A DNA stretch of 64,000 nt from Tsukamurella spumae. Lineage in GTDB: Bacteria; Actinomycetota; Actinomycetes; Mycobacteriales; Mycobacteriaceae. The DNA lies in assembly GCF_012396015.1 (NCBI RefSeq), contig NZ_JAAXOQ010000019.1, forward strand, positions 1 to 64,000. Direction: 5' to 3'. Under the pieces are notes generated by a model. It was not told where the DNA came from. It worked only from the letters and a program-made list of their open reading frames with translations, and searched no databases. The position numbers and the translations under genes are program-made. Position 1 is the stretch's first letter. Each line of letters starts with the position of its first letter. Positions 55,567-64,000 of this stretch are shown here, piece by piece.

Positions 55567-55815
55567 CTACGCCGTGGCGGCGACGCTCACGAGCGCCTTC
55601 ACCCGGTCCGGGCGGAAGCCCGACCAATGCGCATCGCCGGCGACGACGACGGGGGCCTGCAGGTAGCCGAGAGCCATCACGTAGTCCCGGGCATCGGAAT
55701 CCTCCGTGATGTCCACTACGCGGTACTCGAGGCCGGCCTTGTCCAGAGCCTTGTAGGTGGCATTGCACTGCACGCACGCGGGCTTGGTGTAGACGGTGAT
55801 CTCGACCTGGCTCAT
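55567..55815 (-). CDS. nrdH: Glutaredoxin-like NrdH redoxin
   Basis: 82 aa. [31 protein letters not shown] holds the CVQC active site, and [20 protein letters not shown] is the family C-terminal signature (with SGFRPD). It passes electrons from thioredoxin reductase to NrdE. First gene of nrdHIE; GGGAG precedes the ATG. Confidence 0.95.
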   Translation of the reverse strand: MSQVEITVYTKPACVQCNATYKALDKAGLEYRVVDITEDSDARDYVMALGYLQAPVVVAGDAHWSGFRPDRVKALVSVAATA

Positions 55816-56007
55816 AGCGGCTCCCGTTCGTTCGACTGAGTGCCCGACAGCCGTCACGACTGCCTCGGAACCCCAGTATGGACCTGACGACTGACAAGTT
55901 CTTCGCCACGTTTGCCTGCGTGAACTCGGGCAGCCCAGCGGACACGTCAACTCGTCCTCAAGCCTCCCGGATCCCCGTTTCGGATCTCCGATCGCGCAGT
56001 GGACAGA

Positions 56008-56023
56008 ACACTACACCTAGTGG
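56008..56023. promoter_or_regulatory. NrdR box 1
   Basis: ACACTACACCTAGTGG fits the NrdR consensus (acaCwAtATaTwGtgt) at the conserved outer positions and has CACTA/TAGTG symmetry. Confidence 0.6.
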
Positions 56024-56039
56024 TGCCCCACGGGAAGCG

Positions 56040-56055
56040 ACACAACCGCTTGCGA
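56040..56055. promoter_or_regulatory. NrdR box 2
   Basis: ACACAACCGCTTGCGA keeps the ACACAA...TTG core of NrdR sites. Its start is 32 bp from that of box 1, about three helical turns, the usual NrdR pair spacing. Confidence 0.5.
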
Positions 56056-56189
56056 ACAACATTCATGAAATTACCAGCTCGCAAGACACCCTTCCGACCG
56101 TTTTTCATCGTGAATCCCCAGGACACGCCGAGATTGCGCGACACGCCGATCCGACACGCCCGGCACCGTCGGAGACCGCTCCCGGCCCC

Positions 56190-56723
56190 CTATCGGACGG
56201 GGGCGACGAGACGCTCGAGAAGGTCGCCGGCGCGCTGCACCACGGCGTCGTGCTCGCGGGGTGATCTGCCGCCCAGACCCGAGATCGGGAACTCCTCGAC
56301 GAGCCCCTCGGGGACCTCGCCGCCGGCGATGGTGACGGCTCGTTCGGCATCGGCCAGGGTGGTGTCGAGGCGGTGCCCGACGCCGGCGAGAGCGACGCGC
56401 TTGCCCGACAGCACGCTCGCACCGTAGGGCCGCGAGCCCCAGTCGATGACGTTCTTCAGCACCGCGCTGACGGTGCCGTTGTTGGGCGGCGCGAGCAGCA
56501 GCAGGGCGTCCGCGGCGGCGATCCGCTCCCGCAGCGCCGCTGCGGCGGCGGGCGTGTCCTCGCCGTCGATGTCCTCGTTGTAGAACGGCACCTCCGCGAT
56601 GCCCTCCGCGATCTCGACCCGAACCCCCTCGGGTGCGTTCGCGACGACTACCTCGGCGAGCTCGCGGTTGAGCGAGCCACTACGCAGCGATCCGACGACG
56701 GCCAGCACGGTGATCTCGGACAC
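56190..56723 (-). CDS. NADPH-dependent FMN reductase-like protein (Rv3054c-like)
   Basis: 177 aa flavodoxin-fold protein. VLAVVGSLRSGSLNRELAEVVVANAP is the FMN phosphate loop (GSLRxGSxNR), DALLLLAPPNNGTVSAVLKNVIDWGSRPYG is the second FMN motif, normally TPEYNxSxPGxLKNxIDW, here with PPNN. It reduces flavins or quinones. Divergent from the TetR gene at 56843, an arrangement kept in mycobacteria (Rv3054c-Rv3055). Confidence 0.88.
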   Translation of the reverse strand: MSEITVLAVVGSLRSGSLNRELAEVVVANAPEGVRVEIAEGIAEVPFYNEDIDGEDTPAAAAALRERIAAADALLLLAPPNNGTVSAVLKNVIDWGSRPYGASVLSGKRVALAGVGHRLDTTLADAERAVTIAGGEVPEGLVEEFPISGLGGRSPREHDAVVQRAGDLLERLVAPVR

Positions 56724-56842
56724 TTTCCCACTTCTTCCTCGCGACCCGTCCAGGTCGCACCCGCCTCAAATTATCGGACTTCGGTCCGGATTTCTGTCCC
56801 AGGTTCACACTGAGTCGAAAACCTGCGCGTAGGCTGAATCCG

Positions 56843-57439
56843 ATGACCGGACCACTCCTCCCCCTCGCGCAGCCGCAGGCCGAGCCGCGCCGCGATGCCG
56901 CGCGCAATCGCGAGCTGCTCATCGAAGCGGCGCAGCGCCTGTTCGCCGAGCGCGGGGTCGACGCGGTGAGCATGGACGCCGTGGCTCAGGCCGCGGGCGT
57001 CGGCAAGGGCACCGTCTTCCGCCGGTTCGGTTCCCGCGCAGGACTGTTGCAGGCACTCCTCGACCACGACGAGATCGAGTTGCAGCATCGATTCATGTTC
57101 GGCCCGCCCCCGCTGGGGCCGGGCGGCGACCCGGTCCACCGGCTCGTGGAATACGGCAAGGCCCGCATGCGGCTCATCGACCGGCACGGCGATCTCCTGC
57201 GGGGCGCCGAGCAGGCCGCCCGCGACCCGTACGACGAGCCGCCGTGGCGCGTCTCAACGATGACGGTGCGCGCGATGCTCACCGAGGCCGGGCGCACGGC
57301 GCACGCCGACGTCTGGTCGGCGGCGCTCATGGCCACACTAAGCCCCGGCTGGGTGCTGCACCAGCTCGCGTCGGGCGTCTCCACGGACGCGCTCGAGGCG
57401 GTCTGGACCGAACACGTCCGGCTACTGGCCGCGGGCTGA
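56843..57439 (+). CDS. TetR-family regulator (Rv3055-like)
   Basis: 198 aa. Helix-turn-helix: LLIEAAQRLFAERGVDAVSMDAVAQAAGVGKGTVFRRFGSRAGLLQALLDHDE. The ligand domain is helical with no recognisable specificity. Divergent from the FMN reductase gene, its most likely target; its last 18 bases overlap the 3' end of the convergent SDR gene. Confidence 0.9.
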   Translation: MTGPLLPLAQPQAEPRRDAARNRELLIEAAQRLFAERGVDAVSMDAVAQAAGVGKGTVFRRFGSRAGLLQALLDHDEIELQHRFMFGPPPLGPGGDPVHRLVEYGKARMRLIDRHGDLLRGAEQAARDPYDEPPWRVSTMTVRAMLTEAGRTAHADVWSAALMATLSPGWVLHQLASGVSTDALEAVWTEHVRLLAAG

Positions 57440-58282
57440 GATCTTCGCGAAGTAGGCGAAGCGATCGTTCGCCACGCGCATGGCGATCTCGTAGGGCAGC
57501 GCGAACTTCCGCTTCCAGAAGTACCCGAAGCGGGTGTCGAAGGACGTGTAGACCAGGAACCGGTTCTTCAACACCCCGTCGATGATCGCCTGCGCCGCCT
57601 TCTCCGCCGTGACCTTCGGGAACGCGTCGATCCCCTTGTCCACCTTCGGGTTACTGCGATCGACGCCGTTGATCTCGACGGACCTCACCAGCCCGGTCTC
57701 CACGGCCCCGGGAACCACCACGCAGACCCCGATGCCGTGCCGGCGCAGGTCGTAGCGCAGCACCTCGGAGACCCCGACGAGGCCGAACTTCGCGGCCGAG
57801 TACGCCGCGTGCCAGGGCAACGCCATCAGGCCCGCCGTGGAGGAGACGTTGACCAGCTGGCCGCCGCGCCCCGCCGCGATCATCGGCGGGACGAACTCCT
57901 CGATGATGTGGATCGGCCCCATGAGGTTGATGTCCACGGTCCTGCGCCACTGCTCGTGGGTGAGGTTCTCGACGGTGCCCCACACCGCGATGCCGGCCAC
58001 GTTCATCACGATGTCCAGCGAGCCGACGGATGCGTGCACCTCCTCGGCGAACGCGCGCACCGCGTCGTAGTCGGATACGTCGAAGGCCCTGGAGGCGATG
58101 ACCTTCGCGCCCAGGGCCGTGACGTGGCGGGTGGCGGCATCGAGCTGTTCGGCGTTGATGTCTGTCAACACCAGCTCGGCGCCGTGCGCCGCGAGAAGAT
58201 TCGCGGTAGCGCGGCCGATCCCGCTGGCCGCGCCGGTGACGAGGACCTTCTTCCCCTTCAGGTCCTTGATCGGCGTGGCCAT
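57422..58282 (-). CDS. Short-chain dehydrogenase/reductase (Rv3057c-like)
   Basis: 286 aa from ATG 58282 (an upstream ATG at 58315 adds 11 residues). Rossmann motif KVLVTGAASGIGRATANLLA, NVAG (NNAG-like) in DIVMNVAGIAVWG, catalytic Ser in VNVSSTAGLMALP and YSAAKFG (YxxxK). The C-terminal extension FDTRFGYFWKRKFALPYEI is typical of mycobacterial SDRs acting on lipid substrates. Substrate unknown. Confidence 0.9.
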   Translation of the reverse strand: MATPIKDLKGKKVLVTGAASGIGRATANLLAAHGAELVLTDINAEQLDAATRHVTALGAKVIASRAFDVSDYDAVRAFAEEVHASVGSLDIVMNVAGIAVWGTVENLTHEQWRRTVDINLMGPIHIIEEFVPPMIAAGRGGQLVNVSSTAGLMALPWHAAYSAAKFGLVGVSEVLRYDLRRHGIGVCVVVPGAVETGLVRSVEINGVDRSNPKVDKGIDAFPKVTAEKAAQAIIDGVLKNRFLVYTSFDTRFGYFWKRKFALPYEIAMRVANDRFAYFAKISARGQ

Positions 58283-58394
58283 GTGGACGAGCCGGACGAT
58301 ATTGCGGAGTGCCATATCAGCCAGCTTGCCAGATCGGTCCGCGCTACCGCTTCCCGCCGGGGCGTGACGTCCCCGGCGGAAGTCGGTGCGGTTC

Positions 58395-59765
58395 TTACTT
58401 CGGCAGGATCGCGCCGGCGCTCAGGATCGCCTTGAGGATCTCCTGGGCGGCGGCCGGGCCCTGCGCGGACTGCAGCGAGTTGAAGGCCTGCGGGCTGGAC
58501 AGCAGAGTGGTCACGAGCTGCTGGCCCTGCGCGCTGGTCAGGAACTCGGTGGCCTTGGGCCCCATCTCGAACAGCGTGTTCACACCCAGGGGCTGGGCCT
58601 GGCCGGGGATCGTGATCTGCGGCAACTGGGGCAGCGCGAGCTGTCCGAGACCGGGGATGTTGACCGACGTACCCGCCGGGGCCGCGGCGCTCGGCGCCGT
58701 GACCGCAGGCGTGCCGCCCGACGGGGTCGCCCCACCGGTCAGCATCGGGACGCCCGAGACGATCGGCGAGACGCCGGTGCCCGTGGTGGGCGCGGCCGGG
58801 ACCGCCGGAACGATGGGCGTCTGCGCGGGCGCGGTCGGCACCGCTGCCGCCGGCGCGGTGGGCACGACGGGGGTGACCGCGGGGGCGGCCGGAGCGGCCG
58901 GGGTCGCGGGCGCGGCCGGCGTGACCGGTACCGCGGGATCGACCTGCGGCGCGACGGGCTGCTGCACGATCGGCTCGGCGACGGCGCCCGCGGGCACCAC
59001 CTTGCCGGTCAGCTGCTGGATCACGCCGTTGGTCAGCACGGAGGCGTACTGGGTCTGGCCCGCGGCGGAGGTGAGCAGCGCGGCATCGTCCCCATTGGCG
59101 AGGTTGCCCAGGTTGGCGTACACGAGCGGGATGTTCACCAGCGACGCCAGGGCGGTGGTGGTCTGCGCGATGCCGTCCTTGCCGCCCAGGTACTGCGCGG
59201 GGACGAAGCCGCCCGCGCTGGCCGCGTTGCGCACGACCGTCGCGGCCGGGTTGCTGACGGCCTGCTGGGCGGTCACCTTGGGGTCGGAGGCGCCCGGCGC
59301 TGCCGTCTCGAGTAGGAATCCGCGCTGGGCCGCGTCCTGGACCGCGCTGTTGATGCTCACGGCGAGGTCCGCACCGGAGGCGTTGGCGGCGGTGGCGCGC
59401 TGGTCGACGCATCCGCCGAAGCCGGCGTCGTCCGCGCGGGACATGATCACCTTGGCGCCCTGGGACTTGAGCGCGGCCTCGACCATCTTGGCCACGGCGT
59501 AGTTCACGGTGTGGTCGGCGGTGCCGTTGGAGGCGATCGCCGCCGGGTTGACGCAGGGCACCTGGCCGCCGCGACCGTCGGCGACCTTGCGGGCCTGCTC
59601 GACGGCCGACGCGACGGAGGATCCGGCGTCGAGGAACACGGTCTTGCCGCTCAGCGGCTGCGCCGGTGCGGCGGGGGCGGGATCGGCGGACGCGAAGCCG
59701 GGCACGCCGAACAGCGCGACGGCCGCAGTCGCAAGCGAGCCTGCGAGAACACGGGTCTTCTTCAT
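58395..59765 (-). CDS. Exported amidase_3-fold protein with lost zinc ligands
   Basis: 456 aa from ATG 59765 (another ATG at 59807). Sec signal peptide ending GFASADPAP. Residues 35-240 follow the N-acetylmuramoyl-L-alanine amidase fold (TVFLDAGSS, ADHTVNYAVAKMVEAALKSQGAKVIMSRADD, GGCVDQRATAANASGADLAVSIN, LVYANLGNLANGDDAALL). Yet the zinc residues of the family are replaced: DPGH becomes DAGS, the Glu becomes Asp, SIH becomes SIN, and the catalytic Glu of LVELGN becomes Asn. A long Pro/Ala/Val-rich linker (about 255-385) and a helical C-terminal domain follow. Probably a peptidoglycan-binding pseudoenzyme. Confidence 0.8.
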   Translation of the reverse strand: MKKTRVLAGSLATAAVALFGVPGFASADPAPAAPAQPLSGKTVFLDAGSSVASAVEQARKVADGRGGQVPCVNPAAIASNGTADHTVNYAVAKMVEAALKSQGAKVIMSRADDAGFGGCVDQRATAANASGADLAVSINSAVQDAAQRGFLLETAAPGASDPKVTAQQAVSNPAATVVRNAASAGGFVPAQYLGGKDGIAQTTTALASLVNIPLVYANLGNLANGDDAALLTSAAGQTQYASVLTNGVIQQLTGKVVPAGAVAEPIVQQPVAPQVDPAVPVTPAAPATPAAPAAPAVTPVVPTAPAAAVPTAPAQTPIVPAVPAAPTTGTGVSPIVSGVPMLTGGATPSGGTPAVTAPSAAAPAGTSVNIPGLGQLALPQLPQITIPGQAQPLGVNTLFEMGPKATEFLTSAQGQQLVTTLLSSPQAFNSLQSAQGPAAAQEILKAILSAGAILPK

Positions 59766-59924
59766 GGGTAGCTGGGCGCCGGGGAAGTGGCGCCGCTCTC
59801 CTTCCAAGTCTCTTGTGCAACTTTCGTCACATCAGTCACACGAGAAACAGTCAACCATCAATTGAGACTTTAGGAAAATCCGCCCACGGTATCGTTACCG
59901 AACCGTTACCCGGAGCGGTCGGCG

Positions 59925-61013
59925 TCAGTCCTCGACGAACGCCGAATCGGATTGCGCGGCAGCCGAGTAGCGCAGCAGGGAGAGCACGGCCTGGGGGTCG
60001 GGCGCAGCCATCGGGTCGGCCTCGCAACCATCCACCCGCGCCCGGACGGCCGCACCGTCGACCCCGATCCCGAGGAAGACGAGCACCGACGCGGCTCCCG
60101 CCCGGCCGCCCCGCTCCGGTGCCGTGCGTACGTGCCGGCCCACGGAGTGCACCTCGAGCCGGGTGCCGTCCGCGACGGTGACGAAGCCCTTCGTCCGGAA
60201 GACCCCGGGCGGCGGATCGGCGAGCAGGTCGGCCACGGCGCGGGCGTCGAGGCGGCCGGCGGTCACGTCGACCGCGGTGTAGTCGTCGTGCAGGTGGGCA
60301 TGGGCGTGCTCCCCAGCGTGCTCCCCGGCGTGCTCGTCGTGCTCGTGTTCGCGGAGCGCCTCGTCGAGCGTGAGTTGCCGCGGGGTGCCGACGCGCTCGG
60401 CGGCGCGCCGCGCGAGCACCTCCGGATCGACGAGGAGTTCGATGGGCACCACGGCGTCGACGGTGCGGACCACGGGCGCCGACGGTGCGTGTTCCCGGAC
60501 CAGTGCCCGCGCGGCCTCGGGGTCGTCGGCGAGGTCGATCTTGTTCAGCACCACCAGGTCGGCGAGCGCCAGGTGGTGACGCAGCGACGGGTGCCGCGCC
60601 ATCGTGTCCGGCAGGTGCGCCGCGTCTGCCACGTAGACCAGGCCGCCGTAGTCGATCCGGGGGTCCGGCGCGAGCACCACACGCCGCACCATGGCGGCGG
60701 GCTCGGCGAGCCCCGACGCCTCCACCACGATGAGGTCGAGCCCGCGGCCGGCGAGCGTGCCGAGCACGTCCTCGAGTTCGTCGTCGTCGACGGTGCAACA
60801 GACGCAGCCGTTGCTCAGCGACACCGTCCGCACCGACCCGCCGCCCGCCGCGCTCGAGACGAGCATCGCATCGATGTTCACCGCGCCGAAGTCGTTGACG
60901 ACCACCCCGATCCGCGCCTCGCCCGCGCCCGCGAGCAGGTGATTGAGCAAGGTGGACTTGCCGGCCCCGAGGTAGCCGGCGACCACGACGACCGGCACGG
61001 CCCGAGGACTCAC
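59925..61013 (-). CDS. CobW/COG0523 metallochaperone GTPase
   Basis: 362 aa from the GTG at 61013, which overlaps the trhO stop (GTGA). G1 [28 protein letters not shown], metal motif NGCVCCT (CxCC), [11 protein letters not shown] and NKID. A His-rich loop [19 protein letters not shown] near residue 220 should bind Zn or another metal. The CobW C-terminal domain follows. Such GTPases deliver metal to client enzymes; coupling to trhO suggests TrhO or a related protein as a client (inference). Confidence 0.9.
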   Translation of the reverse strand: MSPRAVPVVVVAGYLGAGKSTLLNHLLAGAGEARIGVVVNDFGAVNIDAMLVSSAAGGGSVRTVSLSNGCVCCTVDDDELEDVLGTLAGRGLDLIVVEASGLAEPAAMVRRVVLAPDPRIDYGGLVYVADAAHLPDTMARHPSLRHHLALADLVVLNKIDLADDPEAARALVREHAPSAPVVRTVDAVVPIELLVDPEVLARRAAERVGTPRQLTLDEALREHEHDEHAGEHAGEHAHAHLHDDYTAVDVTAGRLDARAVADLLADPPPGVFRTKGFVTVADGTRLEVHSVGRHVRTAPERGGRAGAASVLVFLGIGVDGAAVRARVDGCEADPMAAPDPQAVLSLLRYSAAAQSDSAFVED

Positions 61014-61846
61014 GGCGCGCAGCCCTCGCACAGGACGGCGAGTTCCCGGTCCTGCGGCGGCGCGAGGTTCGCGATCCTCGACGTGGGGGTACCGCACTCC
61101 GCGCACCGTCCGATCCGCTTCGCGCCGTCGGAGAAGTCCACGCTCATCCGCCGGTCGAAGACGTACATCGAGCCCTCCCACAGCCCGCCGTCGCCGAATC
61201 GCTCACCGTAGCGGGCGATCCCACCGTCGAGCTGGTAGACCTCACCGAAGCCGCGCGTGCGCATCACCGCACTGAGCACCTCGCACCGCACGCCGCCCGT
61301 GCAGTACGTGATCACCGGGCGGTCCTTGAGGTGGTCGTACTCCCCCGAGTCCAGGAGCGTGACGAAATCCCGCGTCGTCCGGGCGGGGGTCACCACGGCG
61401 CCGGAGAACCGCCCGATCTCGGCCTCGATGGCGTTGCGGCCGTCGAAGAACACGGCATCGGGTCGCTCCGCGAGGAACGCGTGCACCTCGTCCGGCGTCA
61501 GGTGCACTCCCCCGCCGCGCACGCCGTCGTCGTCGACCTCGAGCTCGTCGGGCACGCCGAACGTGACGATCTCGTCGCGCACCTTCACCGAGAGCTTCGG
61601 GAAGTCCGCAGCGGAGCCCTCGGACCACTTCACGTCGGCGCCCTTGAAGGCCGGGTACTCGCGCGTGGCGCGCAGGTACCACTTGACGGCGCGGATCTCA
61701 CCGCCGACGGTGACGTTGATCCCGTGCCGGGAGACGATGATCCGGCCGCGGAGGTCGTTCGCCTCACACAGCGCCCGCTGCCACAACCGGATCGCATCCG
61801 GATCGGCCAGCGGCGCGAACACGTAGAACAGCACGATCTTGCCCAT
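61010..61846 (-). CDS. trhO: tRNA uridine-34 hydroxylase TrhO (rhodanese family)
   Basis: 278 aa. N-terminal UPF0176 domain ([41 protein letters not shown]), rhodanese domain with [22 protein letters not shown] (active-site Cys in CTGGVRCE) and a C-terminal Cys-x2-Cys pair ([18 protein letters not shown]) that may bind zinc. TrhO makes 5-hydroxyuridine at tRNA position 34 without needing O2 from a metal centre known to date. Coupled to the CobW gene by a 4-bp overlap. Confidence 0.9.
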   Translation of the reverse strand: MGKIVLFYVFAPLADPDAIRLWQRALCEANDLRGRIIVSRHGINVTVGGEIRAVKWYLRATREYPAFKGADVKWSEGSAADFPKLSVKVRDEIVTFGVPDELEVDDDGVRGGGVHLTPDEVHAFLAERPDAVFFDGRNAIEAEIGRFSGAVVTPARTTRDFVTLLDSGEYDHLKDRPVITYCTGGVRCEVLSAVMRTRGFGEVYQLDGGIARYGERFGDGGLWEGSMYVFDRRMSVDFSDGAKRIGRCAECGTPTSRIANLAPPQDRELAVLCEGCAP

Positions 61847-61924
61847 GACCGCTCCATCCTATCTCCGGACGCCTTGCGCTCAGCCTGCGTCCAAGGGTTC
61901 CGACGGTGGCCTCCCCCGCCTTCA

Positions 61925-62851
61925 ATGACCCCCATGACCGCAACACTCGATCCCACCACGACCGCCGCGCAGGGCGTGACCGTCACTCGGCTGAGCGAGC
62001 ACATCGGGGCGATCGTGCACGGCGTGCGCCTCGGCGGCGACATCGACGATGCGACCGCCGAGACGATCCTGGACCTGCTCGCCGAGCACGAGGTGATCTT
62101 CTTCCGTGATCAGCAGCACCTCGACGATGCCGGCCAGCATGCGTTCGCGGCACGTCTGGGGGTACCGACGACGCCGCACCCGACGGTCCGCTCGGACTCG
62201 GACCTGCTCCCCATCGAGGGCGCGGCGAACAGCTGGCACACGGATGTCTCCTTCGTCGACCGGGTGCCGAAGGCGTCGATCCTGCGCCCGATCACGCTGC
62301 CGCCGCACGGCGGCAACACGGCCTGGGCCTCGACCACCCGCGCCTACGACCTGCTGCCCGCACCGCTCAAGGCGCTCGCCGAGAACCTCCGCGCGATCCA
62401 CACCAACGACTACGACTACGCGGGCCACAACCCCACCTACCAGCGCTCGGAATACCACCAGGAGTTCACCCGGAACATCTTCGAGTCCGAGCACCCCGTG
62501 GTGCGCGTGCACCCGGAGACGGGCCGTCGCTCGCTGCTACTGGGCCACTTCGTGAAGTCCTTCGCGGGCCTGAGCAGCCACGACTCCGCCCCCGTCCTGG
62601 CGCTGCTGCAGCGGCGGATCGAGAACCCCGACAACGCCGTTCGCTGGGCCTGGCAGCCGGGCGACGTGGCCATCTGGGACAACCGCTCCACCCAGCACTT
62701 CGGCATCAACGACTACGGCGAGCACAAGCGCCTGCTGCGCCGCGTGACGCTCGCGGGCGACCTGCCGGTCGGCGTCGACGGCCGGGAGGGCGTGGCGCTC
62801 AAGGGCGATGCCTCCGACTACGCGCCGGTGACGCCGGCCCGCTCGCGCTGA
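61925..62851 (+). CDS. TauD/TfdA-family Fe(II)/2-oxoglutarate dioxygenase
   Basis: 308 aa from ATG 61925 (second ATG at 61934). Facial triad: WHTDVSF (His, Asp) and STQHFGIND (distal His), with RRVTLAG carrying the 2-oxoglutarate Arg. VIFFRDQ, TAWASTTRAYDLLP and LLGHFVKSFAGLS are family motifs shared with sulfonate and alkylsulfate dioxygenases. Likely releases sulfite or oxidises a similar acid. Starts 78 bp from the divergent trhO. Confidence 0.9.
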   Translation: MTPMTATLDPTTTAAQGVTVTRLSEHIGAIVHGVRLGGDIDDATAETILDLLAEHEVIFFRDQQHLDDAGQHAFAARLGVPTTPHPTVRSDSDLLPIEGAANSWHTDVSFVDRVPKASILRPITLPPHGGNTAWASTTRAYDLLPAPLKALAENLRAIHTNDYDYAGHNPTYQRSEYHQEFTRNIFESEHPVVRVHPETGRRSLLLGHFVKSFAGLSSHDSAPVLALLQRRIENPDNAVRWAWQPGDVAIWDNRSTQHFGINDYGEHKRLLRRVTLAGDLPVGVDGREGVALKGDASDYAPVTPARSR

Positions 62852-64000
62852 CCGAGCCAGGCGAGCATCTGCTCGTACACGGCATCGGAGCGCAGCAGCG
62901 CGAAGTGATGAGCTCCGCCGAGGTGCATCCCCGCCTCGGCGGTGAAACCGACGCGGCGGGCCCGGCGGTGGCGGAGCGAGCCGCTCGCGGCGCCCAGGCC
63001 CGCCGCACTCGGCGCGAGGACCAGTCCGTCACCGATGATGCGCCCCACCGGGTTCGCCGCGTTGCGGGTCACCGTCGCGGCCACGAAGAAGTGCTCCGCG
63101 CCATCGAGGAGCGGCACCTCGGCGGCGACGGCGCGCCCGAGCGCGTCGGCGTCGCGGCCCTGCCAGTCCTCGTCGACGATCGATCCGCCGCGCAGGTCGC
63201 GGATGCCCGCGCTGCGCCGCCGCAGCAGCCGGCCGAAGGGCGCGGTCTCGGGGATCGCGGCCAGCGCCGCGCTGCCGTAGTGCGCCACCTGCTCGAGCGG
63301 CGCACCCGTGTGCGGCGTCCCCAGGCTGACGGTGGCCGATACCGCTGCGGGCCAGGCCATCACGGCCTCGTCGGCCCGATGCGCCGCGCTCCGGGCCACG
63401 AGGCCACCCATGGAGTGCCCGATCAGCACCAGGTCGGTAACGGGCACGGGCCACGTCGCGACGAGACGTTCGAGCAGCTCCGCGAGGTCGCGCCCGTTGT
63501 CGCTGATGTGCCGGCCGCTGTTGTAGCGCACGTAGACCGGCGTGTATCCGAGGTCGACCGCGAGCCGCACGCCGTAGTCGTCGGCGTCGGGTCCGCCTAC
63601 ACCCCAGGCGTGCTCGGTCTCGGTCAAGCCGTGCAGCAGGACCACGATGCGGCCCGCGGCACCGTCGAACACCTCAGCCGGATCGAGTCGGTCGGGTGGG
63701 ACCGGGCCTTCGCCCAGGTGGACGATCGCGCCGTCCACGCGGACGGTGACGGGGTCCGCGGCCAGCGGTGAGCCCTGGGCCTCGAGATCGTCGCCGATGA
63801 GCCCGAGCACGGCGCCGATGAGCGCGGCTCCCCGCGCCGTCTCCGACGGCGGACGGTCCCCCGGCCAGTCCGCGCCGATGGCCGCGACCCGCCCGACGGT
63901 GCGCGCGACGGCGCTGATGCTCGCGTACACGCCGTCGGTGATGCCGTCGTGCACCGCGCGGACCGGCGCGACCGCCGGGCCGACGCCGAGCCGTACGTAT
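62818..64000 (-). CDS. Alpha/beta hydrolase (lipase-like), N-terminus beyond the window
   Basis: 393 codons visible. A GTG at 63954 would give 378 aa, but the frame stays open and protein-like to the right edge (VRLGVGPAVAPVRAVHDG), so the start is probably outside. Oxyanion loop VVLLHGLTETEHAW, nucleophile elbow LIGHSMGGLVARS, SLGTPHTGAPLE and a His in GGAHHFALL. N-terminal 100 residues have no signal peptide and are helical. Its 3' end overlaps the convergent dioxygenase gene by 34 bp. Confidence 0.85.
   Translation of the reverse strand, partial: YVRLGVGPAVAPVRAVHDGITDGVYASISAVARTVGRVAAIGADWPGDRPPSETARGAALIGAVLGLIGDDLEAQGSPLAADPVTVRVDGAIVHLGEGPVPPDRLDPAEVFDGAAGRIVVLLHGLTETEHAWGVGGPDADDYGVRLAVDLGYTPVYVRYNSGRHISDNGRDLAELLERLVATWPVPVTDLVLIGHSMGGLVARSAAHRADEAVMAWPAAVSATVSLGTPHTGAPLEQVAHYGSAALAAIPETAPFGRLLRRRSAGIRDLRGGSIVDEDWQGRDADALGRAVAAEVPLLDGAEHFFVAATVTRNAANPVGRIIGDGLVLAPSAAGLGAASGSLRHRRARRVGFTAEAGMHLGGAHHFALLRSDAVYEQMLAWLGQRERAGVTGA

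Larger units (their letters stand above)
55816..56189 (-). promoter_or_regulatory. nrdHIE control region (374 bp without a gene)
   Basis: This gap holds two NrdR-like boxes (56008-56023 and 56040-56055) and a possible minus-strand promoter: TTCCCG (complement of 56031-56036) and TAGTGT (complement of 56008-56013) with 17-bp spacing, so box 1 covers the -10 and box 2 lies above the -35. The leader to nrdH would be about 185 nt. I see no further strong hairpin or coding frame in it. Confidence 0.5.

Noticed and set aside
60298-60345. GTGCTCCCC-type tandem repeat as a non-coding repeat
   Set aside because: It encodes the His-rich metal loop of the CobW GTPase ([14 protein letters not shown]) and is explained by that.

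Overview
The window is high-GC DNA (roughly 70%) with GTG and TTG starts, start/stop overlaps, lipobox lipoproteins and mycothiol-type enzymes. It reads as chromosome of a mycolic-acid actinobacterium (order Mycobacteriales). From memory, the gene order follows Mycobacterium tuberculosis Rv3028c to Rv3057c, with large insertions. Overall impression is a Tsukamurella-like genome; the genus is an inference.

Layout. 1-0.3 kb: tail of a gene entering from the left, then a 32-bp palindromic terminator. 0.3-8.75 kb: electron-transfer flavoprotein (etfA, etfB), then a methyltransferase, GH57 branching enzyme, GT4 glucosyltransferase, hexapeptide acyltransferase and PQQ-propeller lipoprotein, which together match the methylglucose lipopolysaccharide (MGLP) region. 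An Uma2 nuclease-like gene sits inside it. 8.77-17.4 kb: insertion with an XRE/map pair, a TetR/esterase pair with twin operators, an alcohol/aldehyde dehydrogenase operon with a frameshifted AcoR-like regulator, and an aminotransferase. 17.4-28.5 kb: conserved core resumes (two methyltransferases, echA17-like hydratase, NUDIX, ABC ATPase, serB2, ctaD, fecB-like lipoprotein) with a glgX gene added. 28.7-34.5 kb: diiron oxygenase, fprB, a LigD-type polymerase and small genes of unknown function. 34.5-55.8 kb: ribonucleotide reductase genes nrdF and nrdHIE, separated by about 17 kb of accessory DNA. 56.2-64 kb: FMN reductase, TetR, SDR, a degenerate amidase, TrhO/CobW, a TauD-type dioxygenase and a lipase that runs off the right edge.

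The most interesting part is 38.7-52.7 kb. An IclR-controlled gentisate operon (gentisate dioxygenase, fumarylpyruvate hydrolase, mycothiol-dependent maleylpyruvate isomerase) faces a long oppositely oriented catabolic operon (azoreductase-like, hydrolase, homogentisate-dioxygenase-like cupin, DUF6081-like, FAD ring hydroxylase, metal-free M24-fold protein). A Crp/Fnr regulator lies between them. Matching operator-like sequences occur at both operon heads: TTCTGC/GCAGAA palindromes flank the IclR gene, and CRP-type GTGA-N6-TCAC boxes occur upstream of both transcription units. The gentisate half is understood from known families. The substrate of the second operon is not, and it is the best candidate for an undescribed pathway.

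Other well-supported regulatory structures are paired NrdR boxes upstream of nrdHIE, and start-codon-overlapping palindromes at map and at the IclR gene that suggest leaderless, repressor-controlled transcripts. Homology statements come from recognition of motifs and recalled families; no database search was run.
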